Counted from the first letter of the stretch, positions 1-9,688 are shown. The stretch is DNA of 64,000 bases from Iodidimonas sp. SYSU 1G8 (GCF_039655775.1 NZ_JBBYXJ010000001.1:1240001-1304000); one strand, 5' to 3'. The notes: generated from the sequence alone by a model not told the origin. Made by a program: numbers and translations.

Positions 1-279
1 TTCGAATTGTCGGCCCGGCTCGGCCTGTGCGATCCGCAAGCGCCTGTTCTGGTGCGCACGCATCTGCGGCGCCTCGGCCTTCCCTCGTCGCCGGCGGATA
101 TCGCCGGTCCGCGCATGCACGCCAAGACGCTGATCGCGCACATGGCGCAGGACAAGAAGGTCAAGGACGGCCGCATCACCTTCGTCCTGGCCCGCGGCAT
201 CGGCCAGGCATTCATGACCAGCGACGTCGAAACTCAAGCCGTCGAAGCCATGCTGAACGACGCGCTACAACCCGCATAG
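1..279 (+). CDS. aroB: 3-dehydroquinate synthase, C-terminal part (cut by window edge)
   Basis: The reading frame is open from base 1 and stops at 277-279, so this is the last ~92 residues of a longer gene. The tail carries the AroB signature of a basic DKKV-DG stretch followed by RGIGQAF, the NAD-dependent cyclase that turns DAHP into 3-dehydroquinate in the cytoplasmic shikimate pathway. The internal TTG at 7 is not a credible start because homology-like sequence continues to the edge. It ends 4 nt before the next gene, so the two are probably cotranscribed. Confidence 0.85.
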   Translation, partial: FELSARLGLCDPQAPVLVRTHLRRLGLPSSPADIAGPRMHAKTLIAHMAQDKKVKDGRITFVLARGIGQAFMTSDVETQAVEAMLNDALQPA

Positions 280-283
280 GTCA

Positions 284-1552
284 ATGCTCACCATAGGCTG
301 CATTTTCATCCTGCTTCTGCTCTCCGGCTATTTCTCGGCGTCGGAGACCGCGCTGACAGCCGCATCACGTGCCCGCATGCATTCGTTGTCACAGGCCGGC
401 AACACCCGGGCTGCGGCCGTCGAGCTCCTCAAGAAGGACAATGAGCGCCTGCTGGGGACCATCCTGGTGGGCAACAACGTGGTCAACATCCTGGCGACCG
501 CGCTGACCACGGCGCTGTTCACCCAGATGTTCGGTGAATATGCCGTGGCCATCGCCACTGGCGCCATGACGGTCCTGGTCATCCTGTTCGCTGAAGTCAT
601 GCCCAAGACGCTGGCCATCCGCAATCCGGATCGCGGCGCCATGATGGTCGCCCCCACCATCGGCATCCTGGTGCGCCTGCTGTCACCCCTGACATGGGCG
701 ATCCAGGCCGTTGTCCGCTTCGTTCTCGGGGCGCTCGGCGTCGGCATCAGCGCCGATCAGCCGGTGCTGTCGGCCCATGAAGAGATCCGCGGCGCCATCG
801 ACCTGCATGCCCGCGAGGGCGGCATGATCAAGCCACACCGCGACATGCTGGGCAGCGTCCTGGACCTGGACGAGCTGGAGGTCTCGGAGGTCATGATCCA
901 CCGGCGCAACATGCAGATGATCGACGCGTCCATCGGCCCGGACGCCATCGTCGAGGAAGTGGTGCGCAGTCCGTACACCCGCATTCCGCTGTGGCGCGAC
1001 AATCCGGAAAACATCATCGGCATCCTGCATGCCAAGAACGTCCTGCGCAGCGTGCGCAACACGCCGAAACTGTCCATGGAGCAGATCGAGGCGTTGATGA
1101 CGCCGCCCTGGTTCATCCCGGACACGACGAGCTTGCGCGAGCAGCTCAACGCGTTCCGCAGCCGCCGCTCGCATTTCGCGCTGGTGATCGACGAGTACAG
1201 CGTGCTCAAGGGACTGGTGACTCTTGAGGACATCATCGAGGAGATCGTCGGAGACATCGCCGACGAACATGACGTGGCCCGCCGCGTCATCCGGCCTCAG
1301 GCCGATGGCCGCCTGATCGTCGAGGGCACCACGACCATCCGGGACCTGAACCGCGAGATGGACTGGAACCTGTCGGACGAGCACGCGACCACCATCGCCG
1401 GTTACGTCATTCACGAGGCCCAGACCATTCCCGACGCCGGGCAGGTGTTCAAGTTCGACGGGTTCAAATTCGACGTGCTGGAGAAGCGCCGCAACCAGAT
1501 CGTACTGTTGCGCATCACGCCGCCGGAACCCGTCGACACCGACACCATCTGA
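284..1552 (+). CDS. HlyC/CorC (CNNM-type) family transporter with CBS domains
   Basis: 422 residues in the order expected for this family. A DUF21 membrane domain with several hydrophobic helices covers about residues 1-150. A CBS pair lies at about 200-325, including a VTLEDIIEEIVGDI stretch. A CorC/HlyC C-terminal domain fills roughly 340-418. Family members sit in the inner membrane and are linked to Mg2+/Co2+ export or tolerance; the ion here is inferred. It follows aroB by 4 nt and its TGA overlaps the next ATG by one base, suggesting translational coupling. Confidence 0.88.
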   Translation: MLTIGCIFILLLLSGYFSASETALTAASRARMHSLSQAGNTRAAAVELLKKDNERLLGTILVGNNVVNILATALTTALFTQMFGEYAVAIATGAMTVLVILFAEVMPKTLAIRNPDRGAMMVAPTIGILVRLLSPLTWAIQAVVRFVLGALGVGISADQPVLSAHEEIRGAIDLHAREGGMIKPHRDMLGSVLDLDELEVSEVMIHRRNMQMIDASIGPDAIVEEVVRSPYTRIPLWRDNPENIIGILHAKNVLRSVRNTPKLSMEQIEALMTPPWFIPDTTSLREQLNAFRSRRSHFALVIDEYSVLKGLVTLEDIIEEIVGDIADEHDVARRVIRPQADGRLIVEGTTTIRDLNREMDWNLSDEHATTIAGYVIHEAQTIPDAGQVFKFDGFKFDVLEKRRNQIVLLRITPPEPVDTDTI

Positions 1553-2427
1553 TGGGAGAACTGTTCTCCATCATCGCTCCGGTATTCCTGATCTCGGCCC
1601 TAGGCTACGCCTGGGCGAAGATGGAGCAGCCTTTCGATACGCTGCTGGTGACGGCACTGCTGACCAACGTCACCTCACCCTGTCTGATCTTCAGCCGCGT
1701 CGCGTCGCTGGACGAGGATTTCGCCACCTTCGGGGGCGTGGCCGGTCTCGCCATGCTGTCGATCACGATTTTCGCGGCCACCGGTTATGCGGCGGCCAAG
1801 GCGCTGAGGCTGCCGGTTACCGCGACGGTAGGCCCCATCATGTTCCCGAACAATGGCAACATGGGGCTGGCGCTTTGCCTGTTCGCGTTCGGCGAGGTCG
1901 GCATCGGGCTGGGCATCGGGTTCTTCATCGTGTCGGCGACCACCCAGTTCACGCTGGCGCCGTGGATCGCCTCGGGCCGGTTTTCCCTACGACAGATCCT
2001 CCGTTCGCCGGTCATCTACGCCTCGACCGCCTCGATCATCTTCCTGGGCGCGGGCATCCAGGTGCCGGAATGGCTGCACAACACGACAACGCTGTTGGGC
2101 GATGTCTCGATTCCTCTGATGCTGATCACACTGGGTGTCTCTCTCGCGCGCCTCAAGGTCGTCAGCCTGCGGAACAGCCTGATCGTCTCGCTGCTGCGTC
2201 TGGGCATAGGCTTCACCACCGGAGTCGGTCTCGTCTGGGCCTTCAACCTGACGGGCGTGACGGCTGGCGTCGTCCTCATCATGTGCTCCATGCCGCCAGC
2301 GGTGTTCAACTATCTGTTCGCGGCCCGGTACGGCGATCACGCCGAGGAAGTGGCCGGCACGGTGATCATCTCCACGGCCCTCTCCTTTGCCACAATGCCC
2401 CTGTTGCTGGCCTATGCGCTGCGCTGA
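1552..2427 (+). CDS. AEC (auxin efflux carrier) family transporter
   Basis: 291 residues, almost wholly hydrophobic, with about ten predicted membrane segments and the MFPNNGNMGLALCLFAFG motif typical of bacterial AEC permeases in the first half. These inner-membrane carriers move small organic anions such as malate or malonate; the substrate here is unknown. The start overlaps the previous stop (TGATG), so expression is likely coupled to the CorC-type gene. The length is slightly below the usual ~310 residues but no domain seems lost. Confidence 0.82.
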   Translation: MGELFSIIAPVFLISALGYAWAKMEQPFDTLLVTALLTNVTSPCLIFSRVASLDEDFATFGGVAGLAMLSITIFAATGYAAAKALRLPVTATVGPIMFPNNGNMGLALCLFAFGEVGIGLGIGFFIVSATTQFTLAPWIASGRFSLRQILRSPVIYASTASIIFLGAGIQVPEWLHNTTTLLGDVSIPLMLITLGVSLARLKVVSLRNSLIVSLLRLGIGFTTGVGLVWAFNLTGVTAGVVLIMCSMPPAVFNYLFAARYGDHAEEVAGTVIISTALSFATMPLLLAYALR

Positions 2428-2437
2428 AGCCGGCAAC

Positions 2438-2472
2438 GGCGCGGACTGGGGCGCCTGATCAGGGGCCGCGCC
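2438..2472 (+). terminator. candidate hairpin after the AEC gene
   Basis: GGCGCGG at 2438-2444 pairs with CCGCGCC at 2466-2472. An alternative pairing, GGGGCGC with GCGCCCC (2448-2454/2468-2474), overlaps it. There is no T-run, so termination is uncertain. It lies 10 nt after the AEC stop and may end the aroB-corC-AEC transcript. Confidence 0.3.
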
Positions 2473-2594
2473 CCGGCAACAAAGTCACTACCGTCGCAGG
2501 AAAGGCTATCCGCCGGACCAATGGGCCGGTAGCATGGACTCATCCGGCGTTTGGGGGCGCCGCGTGCCATCATGATTAAACGGAGGACTGCTTC

Positions 2595-2960
2595 ATGGGA
2601 CCATACCGCGACTTCTGGCCCGTCTATCTGGGCGCCCATCGCGGCGTATGGACCCAGCGCGCTCATCTGTTGGCATCGCTCGTCGGTGCCGTTGGTGTCT
2701 TCAGCGCCATCGGCACAGGCGAGCCCCTGCTGGCGCCAGCGGGCATCCTGCTTGCACTGGCCATCGCTTTCTCGAGCCACTTCATGCTCGAGGGCAACCA
2801 GCCGACCATCGCCCTCAACCCCCTGTGGAGCGCAGTAGGCGACGTTCATATGTGCATCCTGCTGGTGACCGGCCGCCTGCCTGCAGAAATGGCGCGGCTG
2901 GGTATTTCCCGCGCGGGGCCCACCGGCCCCCGGTTGACCCCGGTCAAGGTGAAGCGCTAG
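2595..2960 (+). CDS. Mpo1-like (DUF962) small membrane protein
   Basis: 121 residues starting at an ATG with a good GGAGGA box 6-8 nt upstream. The N-terminal FWPVYLGAHR and the later HFMLEGNQP motif are features of the Mpo1/YGL010w-like family. Yeast Mpo1 is an Fe2+-dependent dioxygenase acting on phytosphingosine-derived 2-hydroxy fatty acids; bacterial members are mostly uncharacterised. Two hydrophobic segments (about 24-40 and 43-60) suggest membrane association. The gene stands alone between a candidate terminator and convergent minus-strand genes. Function is inferred from family only. Confidence 0.75.
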   Translation: MGPYRDFWPVYLGAHRGVWTQRAHLLASLVGAVGVFSAIGTGEPLLAPAGILLALAIAFSSHFMLEGNQPTIALNPLWSAVGDVHMCILLVTGRLPAEMARLGISRAGPTGPRLTPVKVKR

Positions 2961-2979
2961 ACACCTCGCGCGATCTTCG

Positions 2980-3252
2980 TCACAGGTCCGGCCGTGGCGC
3001 CTTCACGGTCCGGGACCGTGCCATCAGCACGAAGCCGATGAGCGCGAGACCAGCGCAGACGAGCGTGAGAGACAGGTAAACGACGCCGCTCTGGGCGTGA
3101 TAGACGACACCGTGCCCGGGGACGAAACAGCGGCCCGCATCGTCGAAGCATCCGCGCCAGCGCCAGTACATCGCGTGGTACAGAACGCCGAAGACCAAGG
3201 CGAGCCCCAGCGAGACCACCACCACGGACCATCCAACAAGGGATCGGCGCAC
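2980..3252 (-). CDS. hypothetical two-helix membrane protein
   Basis: 90 residues with two clear hydrophobic spans (about 6-27 and 57-78) separated by a short loop containing two cysteines (CFDDAGRC), which could form a disulfide outside the membrane. I do not recognise a family. It lies 8 nt downstream of bolA on the same strand and was probably cotranscribed with it; it converges on the Mpo1-like gene. Codon use looks like the neighbours, so I believe it is real, but no role can be assigned. Confidence 0.55.
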   Translation of the reverse strand: MRRSLVGWSVVVVSLGLALVFGVLYHAMYWRWRGCFDDAGRCFVPGHGVVYHAQSGVVYLSLTLVCAGLALIGFVLMARSRTVKAPRPDL

Positions 3253-3260
3253 CGGCGGCG

Positions 3261-3542
3261 CTATCCGGCGCGTTTTCCCTCGCCGGGGGCGACGGTCTCC
3301 AGCGACAGCGCATGCACGGGACCGGCCAGCTCATCGGCAAGGATGCCGTAGACCAGACGCTGGCGCGCGACGCGCATCATGCCGGCGAACCGCTCCGCGA
3401 CGATCACCACGTGGAAATGGGTTTCTCCTTCCGGACGCGCGCCGCGATGCCCCTTGTGCTTGTGCGATTCATCGATCACCTGCAACTCGGACGGCGCGAG
3501 CGCGTCGGTCAGCTTGGATTTAATTGTCTCGGCGACGCTCAT
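3261..3542 (-). CDS. bolA: BolA family protein
   Basis: 93 residues from the ATG at 3542. This start was chosen because the upstream extension of the frame is Arg-rich and unlike BolA. The HKHKGH region, the ETHFHVVIV strand and the RQRLVYGIL helix are characteristic of BolA (class II KH-like fold). BolA proteins partner with monothiol glutaredoxins in Fe-S cluster and iron sensing and can act as transcription factors. It is divergent from the J-domain gene, a bolA / dnaJ-like / cobS / cobT order I recall as common in Alphaproteobacteria. A second BolA paralogue is at 49881. Confidence 0.88.
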   Translation of the reverse strand: MSVAETIKSKLTDALAPSELQVIDESHKHKGHRGARPEGETHFHVVIVAERFAGMMRVARQRLVYGILADELAGPVHALSLETVAPGEGKRAG

Positions 3543-3592
3543 TCTACAGCCTTGCTCTTTCCAACCAGCCCGGTCGTTACCATAATCCCCGG

Positions 3593-4216
3593 ATGATGCA
3601 CAGCCACGCCCATACCGCCACCCAAGACCGAGCCTGCGACTGGCCCGGCTGCGACGGGCATGGCGAGCACCGGGCGCCCAAGGATCGCGACCGGCTGGAC
3701 GACTATTACTGGTTCTGTCTCGGCCATGCGCGCGAATACAACAAGGCATGGGACTATTTCGCCGGCATGCCCAACGTGGAATATGAAAGCCTGATCCGCT
3801 CCAGCGCCACTTGGGAGCGGCCGACCTGGCCGCTGGGAAAGCGCAGCAGCGACCGTTCGGCCTGGCCGTACTGGGCCGCGCGGGAGGCGATGGGCGCGTT
3901 CTCCGAGAACCCGGATCCGGGCGAGAAACCGCTGCAAACTCCCGAGACTCTCGCGACCGTGTCCCGACTGGGACGACGCGAGCGGCAGGCGCTCGCCACG
4001 CTGGAGTTGCCGGAGACAGCGTCGTTGCAAGACATCAAGAAACGCTTTAAGCAATTGGTGAAGCGATACCATCCTGACGCCACCGGCCCGGCCAGCAAGC
4101 CCAGCCGCGCCATTGAAGAGCGTCTTCGTAATGTGATTCAGGCCTATTCCGTGCTCAAGGAGAGCGGCCTGTTCAAGGACACAATGTGGAAGAAGGTCGA
4201 TGACGTCGGAAAATAA
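3593..4216 (+). CDS. J-domain protein upstream of cobS
   Basis: 207 residues; the tandem ATGs at 3593/3596 sit at the first plausible start. The C-terminal third (about 133-195) is a J domain with the invariant HPD at 160-162 and a basic helix before it (FKQLVKRYH), so it should stimulate an Hsp70 ATPase. The N-terminal half has CDWPGC (15-20) and FCLGH (41-45), a possible Cys/His metal site. Its 3' end overlaps cobS by 17 nt, suggesting coupled translation. The client is unknown; helping assemble the cobaltochelatase is an inference from position. Confidence 0.82.
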   Translation: MMHSHAHTATQDRACDWPGCDGHGEHRAPKDRDRLDDYYWFCLGHAREYNKAWDYFAGMPNVEYESLIRSSATWERPTWPLGKRSSDRSAWPYWAAREAMGAFSENPDPGEKPLQTPETLATVSRLGRRERQALATLELPETASLQDIKKRFKQLVKRYHPDATGPASKPSRAIEERLRNVIQAYSVLKESGLFKDTMWKKVDDVGK

Positions 4217-5216
4217 CATGCCCGGCCACAACGGGTTGCCGGATACCAAGGTTTCGGTCCGCGAGGTTTTCGGCCTCGACAGCGACATGACGGTTCCCGC
4301 GTTCTCGAGCGGCAACGAGTACGTTCCGCCGAAGGATGATGCCTACCTGTTCGACCATGACACGACCATGGTCATCCTGGCCGGATTCGCCCACAACAGG
4401 CGCGTCATGGTGCAGGGCTATCACGGCACCGGCAAATCGACCCACATCGAGCAGGTCGCCTCGCGCCTGAACTGGCCGTGCGTGCGCGTCAATCTGGACA
4501 GCCACATCAGCCGTATCGACCTGATCGGCAAGGACGCCATCGTCCTGAAGGACGGCAAGCAGATCACCGAGTTCCGCGAAGGCATCCTGCCTTGGGCGAT
4601 CCAGAACCCGGTCGCGCTGGTGTTCGACGAATACGATGCCGGTCGCCCCGACGTGATGTTCGTGATCCAGCGCGTGCTCGAGGTGGAAGGCCGCCTGACC
4701 CTGCTCGATCAGAACAAGGTCATCCATCCGCACCCGTCGTTCCGGCTGTTCTCGACCACCAATACCATCGGCCTCGGCGACACGACCGGCCTCTATCACG
4801 GCACGCAGCAGATCAATCAGGGCCAGATGGACCGGTGGAACATCGTCACCACCCTGAATTATCTGGAGCATGACGCGGAAGTGCGCATCGTGCTCGCCAA
4901 GTCGCCGAGCTACAACACGCCGGAAGGCCGCGACACGGTGAACCGCATGGTCCGCATCGCCGACCTGACGCGCGCCGGCTTCGTGGCCGGTGACCTGTCG
5001 ACGGTCATGTCGCCCCGTTCCGTGATCACCTGGGCGCAGAACAACGAAATCTTCAAGGATCTCGCCTTCTCGTTCCGCGTCACCTTCCTCAACAAATGCG
5101 ACGAACTCGAGCGGCCGCTGGTGGCCGAGTACTACCAGCGCGTGTTTGGCCACGAACTGCCGGAATCGGCGGTATCGCAGGCCGCCAGCGCCGCAAAGAA
5201 AGTCGTCAACGCCTAA
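4200..5216 (+). CDS. cobS: cobaltochelatase AAA+ subunit CobS
   Basis: 338 residues. The N-terminal [13 protein letters not shown] motif is typical of CobS. Walker A is GYHGTGKS at 73-80 and Walker B VALVFDE at 138-144, with a sensor-like STTNTIG further on. CobS forms an ATP-driven ring with CobT and CobN to insert Co2+ into hydrogenobyrinic acid a,c-diamide in the aerobic B12 pathway. CobT follows after 12 nt; CobN is not in the window. Start is ATG 4200 or 4218; 4200 overlaps the J-domain gene. Confidence 0.93.
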   Translation: MTSENNMPGHNGLPDTKVSVREVFGLDSDMTVPAFSSGNEYVPPKDDAYLFDHDTTMVILAGFAHNRRVMVQGYHGTGKSTHIEQVASRLNWPCVRVNLDSHISRIDLIGKDAIVLKDGKQITEFREGILPWAIQNPVALVFDEYDAGRPDVMFVIQRVLEVEGRLTLLDQNKVIHPHPSFRLFSTTNTIGLGDTTGLYHGTQQINQGQMDRWNIVTTLNYLEHDAEVRIVLAKSPSYNTPEGRDTVNRMVRIADLTRAGFVAGDLSTVMSPRSVITWAQNNEIFKDLAFSFRVTFLNKCDELERPLVAEYYQRVFGHELPESAVSQAASAAKKVVNA

Positions 5217-5228
5217 GAGTCCTGCATC

Positions 5229-7085
5229 ATGGCCGCTCCAGAAAGCCCGGTAGAACCGTTCAAGCGGGCCGTCGTCGGCGCGGCGCGGGCCATGTCCGAG
5301 GACCGCGAGCTGGAGCTGACATTCAGTGCTCAGAACGCGCCCGGTCCGGGCCGCCTGCCGACTCCGTCGCGCGACCTGACGGCGCGGGACGCGGCGCTGG
5401 TGCGCGGCGCCGCCGACGCCATCGCGCTGCGGATCAAGCACCATGACAAGGGCGTGCATTCGACCCTGCTGCCCGTGGGCGGTACGGCGCGCGCCATCTT
5501 CGACGCCGCCGAACAGGCGCGCATCGAGGCGATCGGCACCAAGACCATGGACGGCGTCGCCATCAATCTGGCGGCGGCGGTGGCCGAGCGGTCGCGGATC
5601 AAGGGCTATGACCAGATCCGCACCACGGACGACGTGCCGCTGGCCGACGTGGTCGGCTTCATGGTGCGCGAGCGCCTGACCGGCGCGGCCCCGCCCGAAG
5701 GGGCGAGGGAAATGGTCGATCTTCTGCGAGGCATGATCGAGTCCAAGGCGGGCAGCGACCTGGATCAGCTGGACGGGACCGTCGAGGACCAGAAGCGCTT
5801 CGCCCGCATCACCCGTCAGATCATCGCCGATCTGGATCTGGCCGACGAGCTGGGCGACGACCGGGAACAGGACGCCGAGGGCGAGGAGCAGACCGAGTCC
5901 CAGCAGATGGCCAAGGACGGGGACGCGGACAATTCCGAGGATTCCAGTCCGGACGGCAAGAGCGTGTCCGATGTGGAGATGCGCGAGCAGCTGACCGACG
6001 ACGAGTCGCTGGAGACGGTCACGATCGAGACCGAACAGCAGATGGACGGCGAGCAGGGCGACCAGGAGAATCAGGGCGAGGCGCCCTATCGCCCGGAGCA
6101 TGGCCGCAACGACAAGCGCGACCGCGCCTATGTCACCTTCACCGAAGAGTTCGACGAGATCATCTCGGCTGAAGATCTGGCCGACCCCGAGGAGCTGCAT
6201 CGCCTGCGCACACAGCTCGACCGGCAGCTCGATGCGCTGCAGGGCGCCGTCGCCAAGCTGGCCAACCGCCTGCAGCGCCGCCTGATGGCGCAGCAGAACC
6301 GGTCGTGGGAGTTCGATATCGAGGAAGGCATGCTGGATCCGGCCCGCCTGCCCCGCATCATCATCGACCCCTATTATCCCCTGTCGTTCAAGCGCGAGAA
6401 GGACACCGACTTCCGCGACACGGTCGTGACCCTGCTGCTGGACAATTCGGGGTCGATGCGCGGCCGGCCGATCACCATCGCCGCGATCTGCGCCGACATC
6501 CTCGCCCGCACGCTCGAGCGTTGCCACGTGAAGGTCGAGATTCTCGGCTTCACCACCCGCGCCTGGAAGGGCGGCCAGTCGCGCGAGAAGTGGCTGGCGA
6601 ACGGCAAGCCGGCGACCCCTGGCCGCCTCAACGATCTGCGCCACGTCGTCTACAAGAACGCCGACGCGCCCTGGCGCCGGGCCCGCAAGAATCTGGGCCT
6701 GATGCTGAAGGAAGGCCTGCTGAAGGAGAACATCGACGGCGAAGCGCTGCTGTGGGCGCACAACCGCCTGATGGCGCGCTCGGAGAACCGCCGCGTGCTC
6801 ATGGTTATCTCCGATGGCGCGCCGGTGGACGACTGCACCCTGTCCGCCAATCCGGCCAACTATCTGGAACAGCATCTGCGCCATGTGGTGAACTGGATCG
6901 AGTCCAAGTCCCCCGTCGAGCTGATCGCCATCGGCATCGGCCACGACGTGACGCGCTATTACAAGCGGGCCGTGACCATCACCGATGCCGAACAGCTTGG
7001 CGGCGCCATGACCGACCAGCTCGCCTCGCTGTTCGAGGAGGACGGCAAGAACGCCCGGAAGGGCAAAGGACGCCGCGCGGCCTGA
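5229..7085 (+). CDS. cobT: cobaltochelatase subunit CobT
   Basis: 618 residues. The N-terminal half is a CobT-specific region. A strongly acidic linker follows (about 205-285, rich in D/E/Q). The C-terminal von Willebrand A domain has a MIDAS motif DNSGSM at 405-410 and a later [10 protein letters not shown] loop. It works with CobS as the chaperone-like ATPase assembly of aerobic cobalt chelation. The gene sits 12 nt after cobS. A very long open frame on the opposite strand is only a GC-rich codon shadow. Confidence 0.93.
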   Translation: MAAPESPVEPFKRAVVGAARAMSEDRELELTFSAQNAPGPGRLPTPSRDLTARDAALVRGAADAIALRIKHHDKGVHSTLLPVGGTARAIFDAAEQARIEAIGTKTMDGVAINLAAAVAERSRIKGYDQIRTTDDVPLADVVGFMVRERLTGAAPPEGAREMVDLLRGMIESKAGSDLDQLDGTVEDQKRFARITRQIIADLDLADELGDDREQDAEGEEQTESQQMAKDGDADNSEDSSPDGKSVSDVEMREQLTDDESLETVTIETEQQMDGEQGDQENQGEAPYRPEHGRNDKRDRAYVTFTEEFDEIISAEDLADPEELHRLRTQLDRQLDALQGAVAKLANRLQRRLMAQQNRSWEFDIEEGMLDPARLPRIIIDPYYPLSFKREKDTDFRDTVVTLLLDNSGSMRGRPITIAAICADILARTLERCHVKVEILGFTTRAWKGGQSREKWLANGKPATPGRLNDLRHVVYKNADAPWRRARKNLGLMLKEGLLKENIDGEALLWAHNRLMARSENRRVLMVISDGAPVDDCTLSANPANYLEQHLRHVVNWIESKSPVELIAIGIGHDVTRYYKRAVTITDAEQLGGAMTDQLASLFEEDGKNARKGKGRRAA

Positions 7086-7153
7086 CCGCACCGCCTCTCG
7101 AACCCTGCCGAGAATCGCGTTATGGTCATTGCCTGACCTCTCGGAGAACTCCC

Positions 7154-7429
7154 ATGCGAATCAAGCACCTGACGCTGGCTGGCGCGGCCGCCGTCGCCTT
7201 GGCCGTTGGCCTGACGGCCCTCTGGACACCCGGCAACGCTCAGTCCCCCAATGCGGGACTGGCATTTTCCAATGGCTGGCAACCCGTCGGCATGAACACG
7301 ACCGGCGATCCGGCTCTTCCCAGCATCGCCTGGTTCTATAACCGGGACGATGGCCGGGTCATCTCGTGCCAGCATACGGGCGATGCCAAGGCGGCGCCGT
7401 CCTGCACACCCGCCGCCCGGTTGCCCTAA
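7154..7429 (+). CDS. small exported hypothetical protein
   Basis: 91 residues from ATG 7154, preceded by a GGAG (TCGGAGAACTCCC) at suitable spacing. Residues 1-30 form a classic Sec signal peptide ending near GNAQS. The mature part is ~60 residues with two cysteines (ISCQHTG, PSCTPA) that may pair. No family recognised. It follows cobT by 68 nt and its stop overlaps the stop of the convergent hydrolase by 4 nt. Likely periplasmic; role unknown. Confidence 0.6.
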   Translation: MRIKHLTLAGAAAVALAVGLTALWTPGNAQSPNAGLAFSNGWQPVGMNTTGDPALPSIAWFYNRDDGRVISCQHTGDAKAAPSCTPAARLP

Positions 7430-8217
7430 GCCGCGCCGAACAGGTGCTTGCCGAGGAAGGTCGTCGTCCGCTCCCACGACAGCTGGGCGTCGGCCTCGTC
7501 GTAACGGGCTGAGGTCGGATTGGCGAAGGCGTGATCCGCCTCGTACCAGTAGATGGTGAGGTCCTTTTCGGCCGTCGTCATATTGGCTTCGAAGCCATCG
7601 ACCATCGGTTTGTTGATGAACGTGTCCTTCGTGGCGAAATGGCCCTGAACCGGTCCTTCAAGCCGCCTGAGGCGCTCGACCGGCTGGTCGACCCGTCCAT
7701 AATAGATGACGGTGGCGTCCGTCCCGGCCTCGATGCCCGTTTCCAACGACCAGAAGCCGCCAAAGCACCAGCCCACCGACGCCACCTTGCCGGTTCCCTG
7801 CTTGTGGGTGCGCAGCCAGTCGGCCCAGGCGCGTACCGTTTCCACACCCTCATCCTGTTTCACCTGCTGCATGTAGCCCATGGCTTCCTCGCGCGTGCCG
7901 CCGACCTTGCCGTCATAGAGGTCGATGGCCAGGGCGATGTATCCCAGGCCGGCCATGTCGGCGGCCACCGACTTGATCTGGTCGTTCAGTCCCCAGAACT
8001 CGTGAATCAGGATCACGGCCGGCGCCGGTGTCACGGCGGGCAGCGCCAGGCTCGCGCTGATGCTGCGTCCCGACGGCGTCTTGATGGTCTGCTGCTGTGT
8101 GGACGCAGCAGCGATCCTGGCGAGGGCCGGGTTGGCCAGCACCGCCGCGAGTGGCAGGGCGGCGGCCGTTTTCAGCAGATCGCGCCGGTTCGGCCCATTG
8201 GCGAGGCTATCGTCCAT
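7426..8217 (-). CDS. Tat-exported dienelactone hydrolase family protein
   Basis: 263 residues. It begins with a twin-arginine signal (NRRDLLKT at 10-17, then a hydrophobic run to ALARIA). The alpha/beta-hydrolase has the DLH catalytic triad: Cys151 in GWCFGG, Asp198 in ATKDTF and His229 in DHAF, plus the Glu of IHEFWG (73). Cytosolic DLHs open chlorocatechol-derived lactones; Tat-exported relatives are common and their substrates are mostly unknown. It is divergent from the phytase-like gene, sharing a ~77-nt promoter region. Confidence 0.87.
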   Translation of the reverse strand: MDDSLANGPNRRDLLKTAAALPLAAVLANPALARIAAASTQQQTIKTPSGRSISASLALPAVTPAPAVILIHEFWGLNDQIKSVAADMAGLGYIALAIDLYDGKVGGTREEAMGYMQQVKQDEGVETVRAWADWLRTHKQGTGKVASVGWCFGGFWSLETGIEAGTDATVIYYGRVDQPVERLRRLEGPVQGHFATKDTFINKPMVDGFEANMTTAEKDLTIYWYEADHAFANPTSARYDEADAQLSWERTTTFLGKHLFGAA

Positions 8218-8294
8218 GTCATCTACCTTCCCTTTTCATCACCGGCTTCCATAATAGCCACGCTCTCCTGCCGGCAACAAACGAGACCTCAGCC

Positions 8295-9311
8295 TTGACC
8301 GTGTCCTACAGCCTCCCCATCGGCGCCGCTCTCCTTGCCCTGTGCCTGTCATTTCCCGCGTGGGGCGACGAACCGAAGGCGAGAACGCCGGAGATCCTGG
8401 TCGAGGCATTGCCGCTCAATTCGCATAACCCACAGGAAAACCGCGTCGGCAGGTTGACCTATCTCGGCGGGATGAAACTGTCGTCGAAACATTGGCTCTT
8501 CGGCGGTTTTTCCGGCCTGGAGGTTAGCGCCGACGGCAAACAAATGCTGTCCATGAGCGATCGGGGGACCTGGTGGACAGCCCGGTTTATCCTGAAGGAC
8601 GGCGTTCCCGTCGGCTTCAAGGACAATGTGCTGCTGGACATGGCGGATACGGCGGGACAGACCCTGCCCAAGGACGATCAGGATTCAGAAGGCCTGACGG
8701 TGGCCGGGGGCTATGCGTATGTCTCCTTCGAGCGCAACCACCGCGTCCAGCGCTACCGCCTGTCCGACCCCGCCGACATCACCAGTCTGGCCGGTGCGAA
8801 GGCCGAGACGCTGCCGGTTGGCGACGACTGGAAGACCATGCCGTTCAATGGCGGACTGGAGGCGATCACGACCCTGTCGGACGGCACCCTGTTCCTGCTG
8901 TCGGAGGAAGGCGCCGGGGCCGAGGGCTATTTTCGGGGCTGGCTCAAGCGCGAGAACGGCCCTTACGAGCCCTTCGACTATCCCCGCAAGGCGCCGTTCA
9001 ATCCGACCGATGCCGAACGCCTGCCCAATGGCGACATACTGGTGCTGGAGCGGCGTTACAGCCTGCTGGGCGGGCTGGGAGCGCGCCTGTGCGTGATCGA
9101 GGCGGCGACGATCAAGCCGCACGCCAGGCTCGTCTGCGACACGGTGGCCGAGCTGCAGCCGCCCCACAATATCGACAACATGGAAGGCCTTGCCGTCCGC
9201 CGCAACAAGAAGGGCGAGACCATCGTCTACGTGATCGCCGACAACAACTTCTCCGCGCTGCAGCGTACGGTGCTGCTCGTGTTCAGGCTGGAAGACAAAC
9301 CGGCGCGCTGA
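8295..9311 (+). CDS. exported esterase-like/phytase-like beta-propeller protein
   Basis: 338 residues from TTG 8295, chosen because GAGA lies 8 nt upstream; GTG 8301 is the alternative. A short signal peptide ends near FPAWGDE. The rest matches the phytase-like domain pattern: GGFSGLEVSADG, DSEGLTV, GGLEAITTLSDGTLFLLSEE, NIDNMEGLAV. These repeats suggest a calcium-dependent beta-propeller hydrolase in the periplasm; true phytase activity is not established for the family. A perfect terminator follows 33 nt after the stop. Confidence 0.78.
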   Translation: MTVSYSLPIGAALLALCLSFPAWGDEPKARTPEILVEALPLNSHNPQENRVGRLTYLGGMKLSSKHWLFGGFSGLEVSADGKQMLSMSDRGTWWTARFILKDGVPVGFKDNVLLDMADTAGQTLPKDDQDSEGLTVAGGYAYVSFERNHRVQRYRLSDPADITSLAGAKAETLPVGDDWKTMPFNGGLEAITTLSDGTLFLLSEEGAGAEGYFRGWLKRENGPYEPFDYPRKAPFNPTDAERLPNGDILVLERRYSLLGGLGARLCVIEAATIKPHARLVCDTVAELQPPHNIDNMEGLAVRRNKKGETIVYVIADNNFSALQRTVLLVFRLEDKPAR

Positions 9312-9344
9312 CCCGGCTGATTCGCCGCGCCCTCAGGACAAACG

Positions 9345-9376
9345 AAAAGGGCACGCGCCGAAGCGCGTGCCCTTTT
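9345..9376. terminator. perfect bidirectional intrinsic terminator
   Basis: AAAAGGGCACGCGC at 9345-9358 and GCGCGTGCCCTTTT at 9363-9376 form a perfect 14-bp stem around a CGAA tetraloop. The A-tract on one side and the T-tract on the other let it stop transcription from both strands. It lies between the phytase-like gene and rpmB, which converge here. Confidence 0.9.
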
Positions 9377-9397
9377 CAGATGGCGTAAAACGAAAGC

Positions 9398-9688
9398 TTA
9401 GGAAGCGGTTTCCAGCTTCTTGCGCAGACGGCGCTTCAGCAGCTGGGCGTTCTCGGACAGCTCGTCATTGCTGGCCTTCAGCAGGAAAGCGTCCAGACCG
9501 CCGCGGTGCTCGACCGAACGCAGGGCATTGGCCGAAATACGCAGGCGATGGGTCTCGTTCAGCGCGTCGCTGATCAGCGATACCTGGCGCAGGTTCGGCA
9601 GGAACCGGCGACGGCTCTTGTTGTTGGCGTGGCTGACGTTGTTGCCCGTCTGGACGCCCTTACCAGTCAGTTCGCAAACTCGAGACAT
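9398..9688 (-). CDS. rpmB: 50S ribosomal protein L28
   Basis: 96 residues from ATG 9688. The N-terminus [23 protein letters not shown] and the RRFLPNLR segment are diagnostic of L28. The length fits alphaproteobacterial L28 (~96-100). It is a structural protein of the large ribosomal subunit. It is monocistronic, with a near-consensus promoter ~60-85 nt upstream and a perfect terminator 22 nt downstream. The upstream in-frame extension (7 codons) is not used because SD-like AGAGGAAAAG precedes the chosen ATG. Confidence 0.97.
   Translation of the reverse strand: MSRVCELTGKGVQTGNNVSHANNKSRRRFLPNLRQVSLISDALNETHRLRISANALRSVEHRGGLDAFLLKASNDELSENAQLLKRRLRKKLETAS

Noticed and set aside
4173-7091. 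972-codon open frame on the minus strand opposite cobS-cobT
   Set aside because: It mirrors the codon pattern of cobS/cobT in high-GC DNA, shows His/Leu/Gly-rich low-information sequence and no domain; the plus-strand proteins are unmistakable.
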